A DNA stretch of 64,000 nt from Rickettsiales bacterium (GTDB taxonomy: Bacteria > Bacteroidota > Bacteroidia > Cytophagales > Cyclobacteriaceae). A program made the translations under genes and the position numbers. Below the pieces are notes generated by a model. The model worked only from the letters and a program-made list of their open reading frames with translations. It did no database searches and had not been told where the DNA came from. The stretch is from assembly GCA_002729235.1 (NCBI GenBank), contig PBTY01000016.1:62001-126000 (forward strand). The letters are read 5' to 3'. Below, piece by piece: positions 37,878 to 46,146 of the stretch (position 1 is its first letter; each line of letters opens with the position of its first letter).

Positions 37878-37913
37878 GCCATTTACACAAAACAGCGTGT
37901 AAATGGCTTTTTT
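37878..37913 (+). terminator. Element-borne terminator of tRNA-Asn
   Basis: A perfect 11-bp stem GCCATTTACAC/GTGTAAATGGC with an 8-nt loop and T6. It is similar to, but not the same as, the host terminator after attR, so the element replaces the terminator it displaced. Confidence 0.85.
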
Positions 37914-37921
37914 ATTTGCCC
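37914..37921 (+). repeat. ATTTGCCC motif, candidate integrase arm site (left)
   Basis: One copy of the motif that occurs three times near the right end (47414, 47425, 47445), in the same orientation on the plus strand. It lies 46 bp inside attL. Confidence 0.45.
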
Positions 37922-37961
37922 ATTTTTTGCACAAAATCAGGTGATTTATTAGCTTTTACAG

Positions 37962-38630
37962 ATGATAGAGTCCTTTGAAAAACTAACCCAGTTCTGGCTG
38001 GAAATCCCTCACAAATTATTTGACGTCTACACCATTTCCAACACACGCAATCAGATAGGAAATGACAATCAAGTCCTGGAGTCATTTACGAACGAGCAGA
38101 AAAAGCAATTACAGCTTTTCAATTCTGGATTACTTTCGGATTATGCAAACGCAGAAAGTACTGAAGATTTTAAAAAGGGTTTAGATGGAATACTGAGAAA
38201 ATTAAAACTCACTGAAGGTTTCGGAGATTGGGATAATCGTAACCTAGAAATTGATAAGGATATCAAACCAAAATTTGTCGAGATTTCAAAAAAAGCACAA
38301 GAGCACGCAATTAAAATTATCAATGAGTTCATAGAAGAACATTTTGGAATACCCCAATCAAACGGAGCTCTTTTCAAATACACAAACAAAACCCAATTAA
38401 TAGTAATCCTAAATGCTATACATGATCTGGGGAACGTCAGAAACCTAAATGACCTGAAGCCAACCAAAAAAGAATTCATCAATTCAATGCTTGAGGTATT
38501 CGATGAAAAACCACCATACAATCAGTTACTGAACTCAGCAAAAGGAGGATCAAAAGAGAATTACTTAGACGTATTTGATCAACTCAAGAAATCTGCTGAA
38601 GATTCCTTTGATAAAAGCAAGATCATTTAG
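37962..38630 (+). CDS. Element protein, possibly RteC-like
   Basis: 222 residues, soluble, mostly helical. The segment NGALFKYTNKTQLIVILNAI, followed by LGNVRNLNDLK and a C-terminal FxxxLKKSAEDSF, is reminiscent of the C-terminal part of RteC (W/YT-K-LI-L--A---G---N), a regulator of excision in Bacteroides conjugative transposons. The match is remote and made by eye. Its place as first gene inside attL, next to an excisionase-like gene, agrees with a control role. An abortive-infection type protein is an alternative. Confidence 0.45.
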   Translation: MIESFEKLTQFWLEIPHKLFDVYTISNTRNQIGNDNQVLESFTNEQKKQLQLFNSGLLSDYANAESTEDFKKGLDGILRKLKLTEGFGDWDNRNLEIDKDIKPKFVEISKKAQEHAIKIINEFIEEHFGIPQSNGALFKYTNKTQLIVILNAIHDLGNVRNLNDLKPTKKEFINSMLEVFDEKPPYNQLLNSAKGGSKENYLDVFDQLKKSAEDSFDKSKII

Positions 38631-38716
38631 CAATCAAAAACACGAGTCAATATTGACTACACATTCGATAAGGTGCACATCGATTCACTTTGCAAGTGAA
38701 ACAAACATGTTACATT

Positions 38717-38926
38717 ATGTCACAAGATGTGTATTTAAATCTCAAATCCCTTTCCGCCTATATTGGGATTCCTGAAGCAACCATTTATTACTACACCAGC
38801 AAAAGGAAAATACCATTCTACAAGCCATCAAAGAGCCTGATATTTAAAAAGTCAGAAATTGACGAGTGGGTGGAATCCTCTCGTGTTTCTACAGTTGACG
38901 AAATCCAGAAAGGACTAAAGTCATGA
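38717..38926 (+). CDS. Excisionase-like helix-turn-helix protein
   Basis: 69 residues from MSQDVYLNLKSLSAYIGI; a further upstream start at 38690 is possible. The region LSAYIGIPEATIYYYTSKRKIPFYKPSKSLIFKKSEIDEWV (read as two blocks) has the layout of a MerR-like HTH_17 excisionase: HTH, a wing with K-x-P-F-Y-K, and the closing D/EW. Such proteins bend att DNA to favour excision. Its stop overlaps the next start by 4 bp (ATGA). Confidence 0.75.
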   Translation: MSQDVYLNLKSLSAYIGIPEATIYYYTSKRKIPFYKPSKSLIFKKSEIDEWVESSRVSTVDEIQKGLKS

Positions 38927-39225
38927 AAGGACACTTTAACCCACACGGTATACCTAACAAGATCACAAGGTGTTCCCACAAAATGAGCTTGGTACTAGCA
39001 TACCCGCCAGTTGGAATATACAGTGTCATTAATAATGATGATCGAGTAATTGGCTATGTGGTTCTAGCCCTCAACAAGAGATCTGAAAGGCAGGCTAATG
39101 GGAAGATATACTCTTCTTACTACTCATTACCTGGAGATATCAAGACAACTCTGTCAGACCAAATTTTCAAGACATTAAGAGAAGCAATGAATTCGGTCAT
39201 GCTGACAGGGTTGTGGAAATCATGA
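38923..39225 (+). CDS. Small element protein, function unknown
   Basis: 100 residues, not recognised. It starts with MKGHFNPHGIPNKITRC, has no signal or membrane segment, and contains a basic central part (LNKRSERQANGKIYSSYY). It is coupled to the HTH gene by an ATGA overlap, so it probably acts with it. Confidence 0.5.
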   Translation: MKGHFNPHGIPNKITRCSHKMSLVLAYPPVGIYSVINNDDRVIGYVVLALNKRSERQANGKIYSSYYSLPGDIKTTLSDQIFKTLREAMNSVMLTGLWKS

Positions 39226-39263
39226 GCATATAATGTACCTTTATTTGTAATTCATTACAGAGA

Positions 39264-39947
39264 ATGAGATTTCGCTTATTAACCGCCCTATTATTGCTTT
39301 CTATTGAATCTATTAGTCAAGGAACTATGGACTCAATACCTAATCTGGAGTATGACTCCTTAATTAGTTACATGAGGATTGAATTAGTTAAATCATTCAT
39401 GTACGACGCCATAGGAGAAGACTCTAAGCCACTTACAAATAAGGTGATATTACTTGCTGAAGAGGCTATTCAAAGAAAGGCAGATGATCCTTTGAGTTAT
39501 AATTATAGAGGGCATGCCTACAAATCTCAAGGGGATTACTACAAGGCATTAATCGACTTCTCTAAAGCATCCAGACTAAATCCTGATGATTTGTTTTATC
39601 TAAAGTTTAAAGGTCAATGCAAGAAAGAGCTGAAAGATTATATTGGAGCAATAGAAGCATTTTCAACTTTGATAGAAAAGCCTCATGACAAGGATTTTGA
39701 GTATTTCTCAGTGTATTCTGATAGAGCATATTGCCTTTCAATGATAGGGCGTATTACCGAATCAATAATGGACTACGATGAGGTAATAAGAATTGACCCT
39801 GAGAATGGATTAGCATATTTTTTAAGAGGACTAACTAAGATGCAACTCCAAAACAAGGAAAATGAAGCATGTATTGATCTTAGCACAAGTCTAGAATTAG
39901 GCTATGAGGACGCCCTAAATGCAATAAGGGAGTATTGTTCAAAATAA
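39264..39947 (+). CDS. Exported TPR protein of the element
   Basis: 227 residues with a Sec signal peptide (MRFRLLTALLLLSIESISQG). Three or four tetratricopeptide units follow: SYNYRGHAYKSQGDYYKALI, FYLKFKGQCKKELKDYIGAI, YSDRAYCLSMIGRITESIMD and AYFLRGLTKMQLQNKE. TPR arrays bind other proteins; no enzyme domain is present. It starts 38 bp after the previous gene and is the last left-side gene before the long gene-free stretch. Confidence 0.72.
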   Translation: MRFRLLTALLLLSIESISQGTMDSIPNLEYDSLISYMRIELVKSFMYDAIGEDSKPLTNKVILLAEEAIQRKADDPLSYNYRGHAYKSQGDYYKALIDFSKASRLNPDDLFYLKFKGQCKKELKDYIGAIEAFSTLIEKPHDKDFEYFSVYSDRAYCLSMIGRITESIMDYDEVIRIDPENGLAYFLRGLTKMQLQNKENEACIDLSTSLELGYEDALNAIREYCSK

Positions 39948-40024
39948 TTCCTTGACTAAAAAACTGATTTCCGTCAAAACACAACACTTACCTGCAACAC
40001 GGATAATTTTACATCCATACTGAA

Positions 40025-40310
40025 AAGGGTTTTCTTCTGAGAAGCTTATTAGACCCATGTGAAGTGTACAACTCATGTAAAATGAATAAGCAGTCTCATA
40101 CGACTACAGTTAAGACCTCCAAGACCCTTATCGGGGGTCCCTGCTGTCTTAACTGGTAAGGATAACCAAAAACTCTAGCACTGACCACTCTGTCAACTAG
40201 GACCTAAATGCTCGCAGGAGTACAAATGGTGAATCCCCCGCGGGGAAGGGATGTCGTATAGGGGCTATGTATTTGGCCAAAGTACCATTGAAAGACCAAA
40301 TACAACCTAA
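40025..40310 (+). ncRNA. Candidate structured RNA in the element (strand uncertain)
   Basis: No frame here looks coding, yet the stretch is richer in G and C than its flanks and full of inverted repeats. A perfect 10-bp stem CAGTTAAGAC/GTCTTAACTG (40107-40116 with 40146-40155) encloses a GACCC/GGGTC hairpin. GTATTTGG/CCAAATAC (40269-40276 with 40296-40303) gives 8 bp, and CCCCGCGGGG lies between with ATCCC/GGGAT flanking it. CTTC-TGA-GAAG is near the left edge. It matches no RNA class I know. The limits are approximate. Confidence 0.4.
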
Positions 40311-40825
40311 AGTGAGGGTATTGAAAACGAAATGAGACGTTTTTATTAGGTTTTAAGAATGTTCTCTTTTGTTCTTCACCTGCATTTAGGGGAAAGAGAG
40401 GTGTTGCCCTCCAAGTGTAAAAAAGTCGAAAAAACCCTAAAAAACCATCAATCAGCTTTAATTACTAATAATTGATTGCAAAAGGGATCAAAACACCTAA
40501 TAATGTGTAGAATCCAGTTAAAATGTTGAAAAAAGTGAAAAAAAGGTAAAAAAAGGTAAAATGTAAGTAGTAGTTAGACTAGTTGTACCAGTGAAATAGC
40601 TGTAAATGTCAAAAGAATGCAGATTGATCGTGGTGGAGTATCATAAACACACAGACAATTTGATTTCAAACCATGAATATTGACCCCCTGGGGTCTAATA
40701 TTCCGAATTTCCCCTGGAGATGCACACCCCATCATATCATATATTAGGTTCTTAGTTATAGATGGAAGCGACTTTGAGTTACAAAAGATTAACAGAAAGG
40801 TAATCTTAAGCGATGACCTTTCTTT
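40311..40825. other. Gene-free, A-rich stretch with direct and inverted repeats
   Basis: No convincing gene. It holds AGGTGTT (40399) with its complement AACACCT (40492) enclosing CAATCA/TGATTG, then at about 40527-40565 A-tracts punctuated by GT (AAAAAAAGGT repeated). Possible protein-binding, bent or origin-like DNA, but there is no replication gene to support an origin. Confidence 0.35.
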
Positions 40826-41218
40826 CTACAATAAAAAGCCAATAATGGCTAAAATTATGGTAACCACAGTAGAAATTATGATACTCACTTTTGTATCATG
40901 GGATAGTTTACTCCAGAAAGAAAATATATCAATTTTCTTGCTTGGTATGTCTGGTGGATTGATGTTATCAGCTCTTATAACTGTCTTGTCTAGATTGCTA
41001 TTCAATAGAAAAGACTCTAGATAATCCCTCCCTTTACCAGAAATAATAAAGTTGCCATTGACTGTAGATTGAACAAAGTGCTCTTCTCTAAGTTCAGAGA
41101 GCGTTTTAACTGTTTGATCATAGTTCATCCTACCTTCAGTTAGTCGGGAGATCTTAATGGCTGAAAGCTTCCTTTTCTGTATAGATAGGATTTTCAGCAC
41201 AATAGTTTTTGAATCCAT
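40826..41218 (-). CDS. Winged-helix-like protein with C-terminal membrane anchor
   Basis: 130 residues from MDSKTIVLKILS; a TTG three codons upstream is less likely, and AGGA just before the ATG could serve in ribosome binding. The first 75 residues look like a winged helix (KLSAIKISRLTEGRMNYDQT, then LSELREEHFVQSTVNGNFII). The last 20 residues are one hydrophobic helix (VSIIISTVVTIILAIIGFLL). A DNA-binding-like domain on a tail anchor is unusual and suggests sensing at the membrane, though the wHTH could be a protein-binding module. Confidence 0.55.
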   Translation of the reverse strand: MDSKTIVLKILSIQKRKLSAIKISRLTEGRMNYDQTVKTLSELREEHFVQSTVNGNFIISGKGRDYLESFLLNSNLDKTVIRADNINPPDIPSKKIDIFSFWSKLSHDTKVSIIISTVVTIILAIIGFLL

Positions 41219-41461
41219 ATTCCTCAATTGCTGTAATTAAGGTAGTGAATAATTAACTTTACATTATATCAAAGGCTAAAAAGAGAGGTCAGAGGAGCAC
41301 GAAAAGAAGCTGAAAATATCATATTCTTTGGATAATGCTCCGTAAAGGTGGTTATAAATAAAGAACTCTTATTGAGAATTCATTGGCTCTGCTTGTGAGT
41401 CCAAATCACAGGCATCCATTGTTTTATAAGAAAGAAATTGTCAAATTATCTCTGCGAGTGC

Positions 41462-42079
41462 CTATACTCTAGTCCATACTAAAATAAAATCGCCTAACCC
41501 ATTAGTCCTACCAAGTTTAAGACTGAACGATAATTCTAACCTATCAAAACTATCATTAATCGAAAGTGAAGGCTCACCATCAAGAACAAGGTCATCTGAT
41601 GTTACATTAACTTTCATATTAATTATGTAGCCTTCCTCTGAAACCGAAAACGAAACTTCATCGAACACATTAACTACATCTCCAGTAAATGAAATTTTTG
41701 TATCACTGATTTCAAATGAAAAACTAGACATTGAAATATTTCCCACTTGAGCTTCAGTTAGTGTCCATTCCGAATTTAAAGCAGGAATAACCATTTGTTT
41801 CCTAGAACAGCCATTGACGTCAACCATCTGACTAAATCCAGTTTCTGGACACATGTCAATATCATCTGTAACTCCGTCATCATCACTATCCAGTTGATAC
41901 AGCGCACATCCATCAATATCAACAGGCTCGCCCAGACTAGTGCCTGGACACAGGTCCAGTGTATTTATTATCCCATCATCATCAAGATCCGTATCTGGCT
42001 CATCTTCTTTGCAAGAAATGATAGTCAACAGCATAATTAGTATTATACTTTGTTTCAGGTAGTTTGTAAAAGAATGCAT
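41462..42079 (-). CDS. TSP3-repeat lipoprotein of the element
   Basis: 205 residues. The N-terminus ends in LLTIISCKED, a lipobox with Cys near residue 23. Two thrombospondin type-3 calcium-binding repeats follow: DLDDDGIINTLDLCPGT and DSDDDGVTDDIDMCPET, each with the GCxxxQ/K-type ending. The C-terminal 100 residues are beta-rich and resemble a lipocalin-like or jelly-roll domain. It is probably anchored at the outer membrane. The large phage-like gene lies upstream on the same strand. Confidence 0.7.
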   Translation of the reverse strand: MHSFTNYLKQSIILIMLLTIISCKEDEPDTDLDDDGIINTLDLCPGTSLGEPVDIDGCALYQLDSDDDGVTDDIDMCPETGFSQMVDVNGCSRKQMVIPALNSEWTLTEAQVGNISMSSFSFEISDTKISFTGDVVNVFDEVSFSVSEEGYIINMKVNVTSDDLVLDGEPSLSINDSFDRLELSFSLKLGRTNGLGDFILVWTRV

Positions 42080-42167
42080 AAGATTAATTCATATTAGCGG
42101 TTTGACAACCTAATATAAGAATTACTTAGCCAAAACCTAAAACCAATCTTCCCAGCTAACTATTCTA

Positions 42168-45100
42168 TCACACAAACCCATTAAGATCCGCAATTATCAA
42201 TGATATCTCCTCAAGCTTATCTTCAATAGTGTTGTCGTTTAGCTCTATTTTGATTGTATGGAATAAACCCTGAAGCGGAATTCCATTAAGCTGACCGCCA
42301 GTGCTATTCTCATCCATCATCACGTCCATGGATATGTATCCTGAATCCATCTCTGAATATCGATCAGTCATTGTTGTCTCCTGACTAGTCTCATTCGATA
42401 GCGTAACCGTGAAAACGCCGTCTTTAACGCCATTAAATTCACTCTGATCAATGAAGTTGTATGACCTTAACTTCACTGCAAGAGGCTCTATTGGAAGAGG
42501 TGTCTTTAGCTCAAATGTTATTGACGAATCAACGGATGTTCCCATTAAGCTATTGAATCCAGATCCTAGGTTTTTATAGGCCGAAGAAGCGGTAAATAAA
42601 TACATGTGATTTCCATAATGAACAGCAGCCACAAAACTCAATTCTGTTTCACACACAAATCCGTCCCTATCATTGTATAGAAATACCTTTCCTGGAGATC
42701 CATCATTTGATAGTATGAACAAGTCGTGGAATGGATCGTATGCAGAGTCCCCAGATCCAGTATAATTCAAGAATTCTGACTTCATCTTATACACTGTAGA
42801 TAAAGGAACAAGTCCCTCTCTGGTATATTTCATCCATTCTCCTCGCTTACGGTCCCACCAAATAGCCTTACCATCTGCTGTGGCAACTGAGCCTCCGTCG
42901 GATATATTGATTCCATAATCCCCTTTAAGCTTCTGAATAGACCCAATAACGTCATCAGACGCAGTTATTTGATCAACTCCATCCTGACTGGTTATTATTG
43001 ATTCTTCAACATACATTGAGTGCGTAGAAGAATCACATATTGCAAGCAAAACAGATCCAAAGTCGGACATCCTGGAAACCCTTAGAAGAGTATTAATTGA
43101 AACAGCTTCTGATGGGATCGTCTTTTGATCAGCAAAGTAAAAACTTGATATCTCATTGATATTAGAATCTGGAATGAGCTTTCCTCCCCATCGAATCTTT
43201 GTAGGAGTTTCTTTGGCCTCTAGTCCTTCGTCGATAATAAACGGCTTGCCTGACAGTTTGTGAAAAGAAGCGTCATTATTTCTGAGCGTGTTTGGTTTTC
43301 TTGAGAGAACCCATGCTTCACCTGATCGGTCGAGATTTTCGGTTTTATTATAGGCTGCATTGTCATCTAGCTCATTCATAGACATGGCTGATCCAGTAGT
43401 TATCCATAGTTGAGCTGCAGTTGAGCTGCCAGTAGGATTAACAACAACTTCAACATAGTACTCATCATAATCAGTTCCACTTATAGAAGGAGAATCTATG
43501 ATCTCAGTGTAAGTATAACCACGACTTTCTATCTTGTCCAAAGCAAGGTCGTCAATCAGCGTACTAATTACAGTTGTTGCAGTAGATCCACTTCTACTTT
43601 CAAGCTTGACAACCCTTATAGTAAAGTTGTTTTTTGGGTTTGAATTGATAATGTTTGATATTACCTCAATTCTGACATGTAATAAATGTTTGTTATATGT
43701 CGCAGCGTCATTGGAGTCGATTTTAATAGATGTTATGTTGCTTCCAGTTGAGCCAAGTGAATATCCTTGACTTGGAGGATCAACAACAACCTTACTCCAG
43801 CTAACTCTTTCAGAATCTTCAGCGCTATCATATACTGACCTGTCCTTAATTAATAGGCTTTTGAATTCACCACCAGAAACACCAACACCATCAACATCAA
43901 TAACACTAAAAGGTGAAAATTCTAAAGCTCTACTCAACGGAAAAGATACCCTCTCTTTTACAAGGTTAACTTCATGTATTTCAGGATTTGGGAAATCAAC
44001 AAACCAGGTTGATGAATCATCTATTGATGTAGTTTCAATGATATGCTTTGTACCATTAAATATTACAGTCTCACCAATGGATTTTGGACTATATATTTCA
44101 AATAGATTGTATTGAATTCCTCTGCTTATTGCTCCTGCCTTTTGCCTGTAAGATCCTGGATCAAGATAGATTTTCCCTGAATCTGAGCCAACGATCTTAA
44201 AGTCGAGAAAAGATGAATATGAATCATCTCTAGTAACATTTAAGCTCATTCTATCACCTTCCTGATAGTTATAGCCTACATCAGTGGATACGACTATTCT
44301 TTCCAAATTACCAGGGTCTGCCACAAATTCAGATAAGTAAGTCCCAGAACCATCGGTGTTAGTCATTTCGTAAAAAACTGATGAGGCATAACCCTCAATT
44401 GAGAAGTCTTTATCTAAGTTTTCAGATACAACTAATTGCAAATACTTGGCCCATGATGGAATGTTGTTTGTTGATACAGATGCCAACCTGACATTGGATA
44501 TTGAATAAATACTATTGCCTGATGATATTTCCTTGACAGCTATAGCTCCTCTTGTTCTTAAAAAGCCATCAAGAAACTGAACTCCTACGAACCTTCTACT
44601 CCTTGGAATTAGGCATCTTCTATTGCTTATCTCGTCAGTATCTATTGAGTCGTCCACAACCACTCCTGTTGCCTTAAAATAAGGAGCATTTATAGACATA
44701 TCGGTATTTAATGCAACATCTGGTCCAAAGTCTGGAGTGAACCCTGAAAACATACCAGAAGAATCAAATTCATCCAAACTATCCTTTGTATTAGCAAGAA
44801 ACAATCTATTCTTTGAAACTTCGAAGCACTTAGCGTAAATAGGCACACTGTCAAATTGCTTGGATGCTGATTGTGAGTCAAGTGCTTCACCAAGTGATCC
44901 GTCAAAGGTTATGGTTTGATCGTTTCCAACAGCATCAATTTCGGTTGTGGTGATTCTTCTCCAGCTCCCTTCGTTCACCCTGGCATACCATTCAATTTTA
45001 GCTGCATATGTCGGGTGATCTGCAGATATGGTTATGTCTACAGATTCTATTCCATCGATACCGTAATTAAGATCTGACAAGTCCGATTGACCAATAACAG

Positions 45101-45704
45101 TGCAAAAGTTAGACAAAGCAGACACCTCACCAGAATCATAAACGTATCGAGCTGCAAAATCATGCTTATTCTCAAACTGGACGCTTGCGGTGCCAGTGTT
45201 GATAGAAGTATCAATAAACACTGGAGGTCTCTTTATTACGGTGATATCCTCAATATTAGTAATGGCCACCACAGACCTGGACACATCCCATATCAACGGG
45301 GTCCCTTGGCCATGGTAATTCCAAACAAGATAACCTCCGACAAATCTAATTTCAGGATAAAAGTCCCCCGTAAATTCATGAGTGTATGATGTGATAACTC
45401 CAGATATCGATCCAGCACTTGAAACCTTTCTGATTTCTGCCTGAGTTCCGTTTGCACACAAAACATAAATATTACCTTCACTATCAATTGTTGCAGACAA
45501 TATAACTGAGCTGGCTAACGCTGGAATACTAGAGGCAAACAAATCAATTGACTTCAACTTTTTAATTGTGTCTTTTGATCCTGACTCAGAATGAGTCTTG
45601 ATAATATTCAACGCCTCTCTGTAGTCACCTTTTGGCAATACAGCGTCATCAACATTGAGCTTTCCAGAAAAGTCTAAAGGTATTGTTCTTTCAAATGAAT
45701 TCAT
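42168..45704 (-). CDS. Very large phage-virion-like protein (tail/stabilisation type)
   Basis: 1,178 residues from MNSFERTIPLDFSGKLN, preceded by GGGGAA at good ribosome-binding distance; a GTG at 45725 is the alternative. There is no signal peptide. The N-terminus SGKLNVDDAVLPKGDYREAL resembles by eye the start of large stabilisation/tail proteins of crAss-like and related podoviruses (KGxMNxDxDxRLxxxGEYxDALN). The rest is beta-rich, with repeated propeller-like segments such as DSEGNIYVLCANGTQAEIRK and GKVFLYNDRDGFVC. No other virion gene is present. It may be a remnant of a phage, or a component used to exploit a helper phage. The assignment is by pattern only. Confidence 0.5.
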   Translation of the reverse strand: MNSFERTIPLDFSGKLNVDDAVLPKGDYREALNIIKTHSESGSKDTIKKLKSIDLFASSIPALASSVILSATIDSEGNIYVLCANGTQAEIRKVSSAGSISGVITSYTHEFTGDFYPEIRFVGGYLVWNYHGQGTPLIWDVSRSVVAITNIEDITVIKRPPVFIDTSINTGTASVQFENKHDFAARYVYDSGEVSALSNFCTVIGQSDLSDLNYGIDGIESVDITISADHPTYAAKIEWYARVNEGSWRRITTTEIDAVGNDQTITFDGSLGEALDSQSASKQFDSVPIYAKCFEVSKNRLFLANTKDSLDEFDSSGMFSGFTPDFGPDVALNTDMSINAPYFKATGVVVDDSIDTDEISNRRCLIPRSRRFVGVQFLDGFLRTRGAIAVKEISSGNSIYSISNVRLASVSTNNIPSWAKYLQLVVSENLDKDFSIEGYASSVFYEMTNTDGSGTYLSEFVADPGNLERIVVSTDVGYNYQEGDRMSLNVTRDDSYSSFLDFKIVGSDSGKIYLDPGSYRQKAGAISRGIQYNLFEIYSPKSIGETVIFNGTKHIIETTSIDDSSTWFVDFPNPEIHEVNLVKERVSFPLSRALEFSPFSVIDVDGVGVSGGEFKSLLIKDRSVYDSAEDSERVSWSKVVVDPPSQGYSLGSTGSNITSIKIDSNDAATYNKHLLHVRIEVISNIINSNPKNNFTIRVVKLESRSGSTATTVISTLIDDLALDKIESRGYTYTEIIDSPSISGTDYDEYYVEVVVNPTGSSTAAQLWITTGSAMSMNELDDNAAYNKTENLDRSGEAWVLSRKPNTLRNNDASFHKLSGKPFIIDEGLEAKETPTKIRWGGKLIPDSNINEISSFYFADQKTIPSEAVSINTLLRVSRMSDFGSVLLAICDSSTHSMYVEESIITSQDGVDQITASDDVIGSIQKLKGDYGINISDGGSVATADGKAIWWDRKRGEWMKYTREGLVPLSTVYKMKSEFLNYTGSGDSAYDPFHDLFILSNDGSPGKVFLYNDRDGFVCETELSFVAAVHYGNHMYLFTASSAYKNLGSGFNSLMGTSVDSSITFELKTPLPIEPLAVKLRSYNFIDQSEFNGVKDGVFTVTLSNETSQETTMTDRYSEMDSGYISMDVMMDENSTGGQLNGIPLQGLFHTIKIELNDNTIEDKLEEISLIIADLNGFV

Positions 45705-45781
45705 GTTTCCCCGTTCAATTGACACTTTTGTAAAGGTCCGCTGATTGTCAGGGAAACATGTTTTTTGACAGAATTTATACC

Positions 45782-45964
45782 TTAGTTCTTCGTACTTATT
45801 ACTACTTTATCCGAGAGACCTATCTCTTTAGCATACTCCTCTAATGGTATTTTGATTTTAAAATCTTCAAGAATCAATCTGGCCTTTTTCAGGCCGTTTT
45901 CGTCGCAAAATCGAATATATTTATCTAGTTGCGTTTGAAGAATTTCTAGCTCTTGCTGTGTCAT
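45782..45964 (-). CDS. Mini-protein A of a tandem paralogous pair
   Basis: 60 residues: MTQQELEILQTQLDKYIRFC, then DENGLKKARLILEDF and a variable tail. It aligns with the 45-residue protein upstream: L-x-QL-xx-YI-x-FC-xx-NGL-x-K-x-R-xx-L. No known family recognised. The length, helical character and place between the integrase and the large phage-like gene suggest small regulators. Confidence 0.55.
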   Translation of the reverse strand: MTQQELEILQTQLDKYIRFCDENGLKKARLILEDFKIKIPLEEYAKEIGLSDKVVISTKN

Positions 45965-45994
45965 AATTATAGCGGTGTTTGTTCGGTTTTTTCG

Positions 45995-46132
45995 TTAATC
46001 TAATTCCTTTTCTACATAGTTAATTAAGCCACATTTTTCAATCATTTCGATTAATACGGCCCTTCCTTTTTCCAGACCATTTCTATTGCAAAATGTGATA
46101 TACATGTTCAATTCTTGTTCTAGCATTTTCAT
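45995..46132 (-). CDS. Mini-protein B of the tandem pair
   Basis: 45 residues: MKMLEQELNMYITFCNRNGL, then EKGRAVLIEMIEKCGL and a short end. It shares the YIxFCxxNGLxK motif with the 60-residue protein 30 bp downstream. The integrase stop lies 15 bp upstream, so integrase and both mini-genes may be on one message. That the motif is kept while the flanks differ argues that both are translated. Confidence 0.5.
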   Translation of the reverse strand: MKMLEQELNMYITFCNRNGLEKGRAVLIEMIEKCGLINYVEKELD

Positions 46133-46146
46133 AATTGTACTTAGTT

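Noticed and set aside
40010-40320. Known RNA classes (RNase P, tmRNA, group I or II intron, retron)
   Set aside because: None of the conserved core motifs could be found, and no reverse transcriptase is nearby.
40311-40825. Replication origin of the element
   Set aside because: A-tracts and repeats are suggestive, but there is no initiator gene or clear iteron array.
40680-41024. Plus-strand frame of 114 codons with a hydrophobic segment
   Set aside because: It begins with TTG and runs antisense to the better-supported winged-helix/tail-anchor gene, whose hydrophobic tail explains it.
43534-43770. Plus-strand frames inside the large element gene
   Set aside because: They are shadows of a long, continuous minus-strand reading frame with a good ribosome-binding site.
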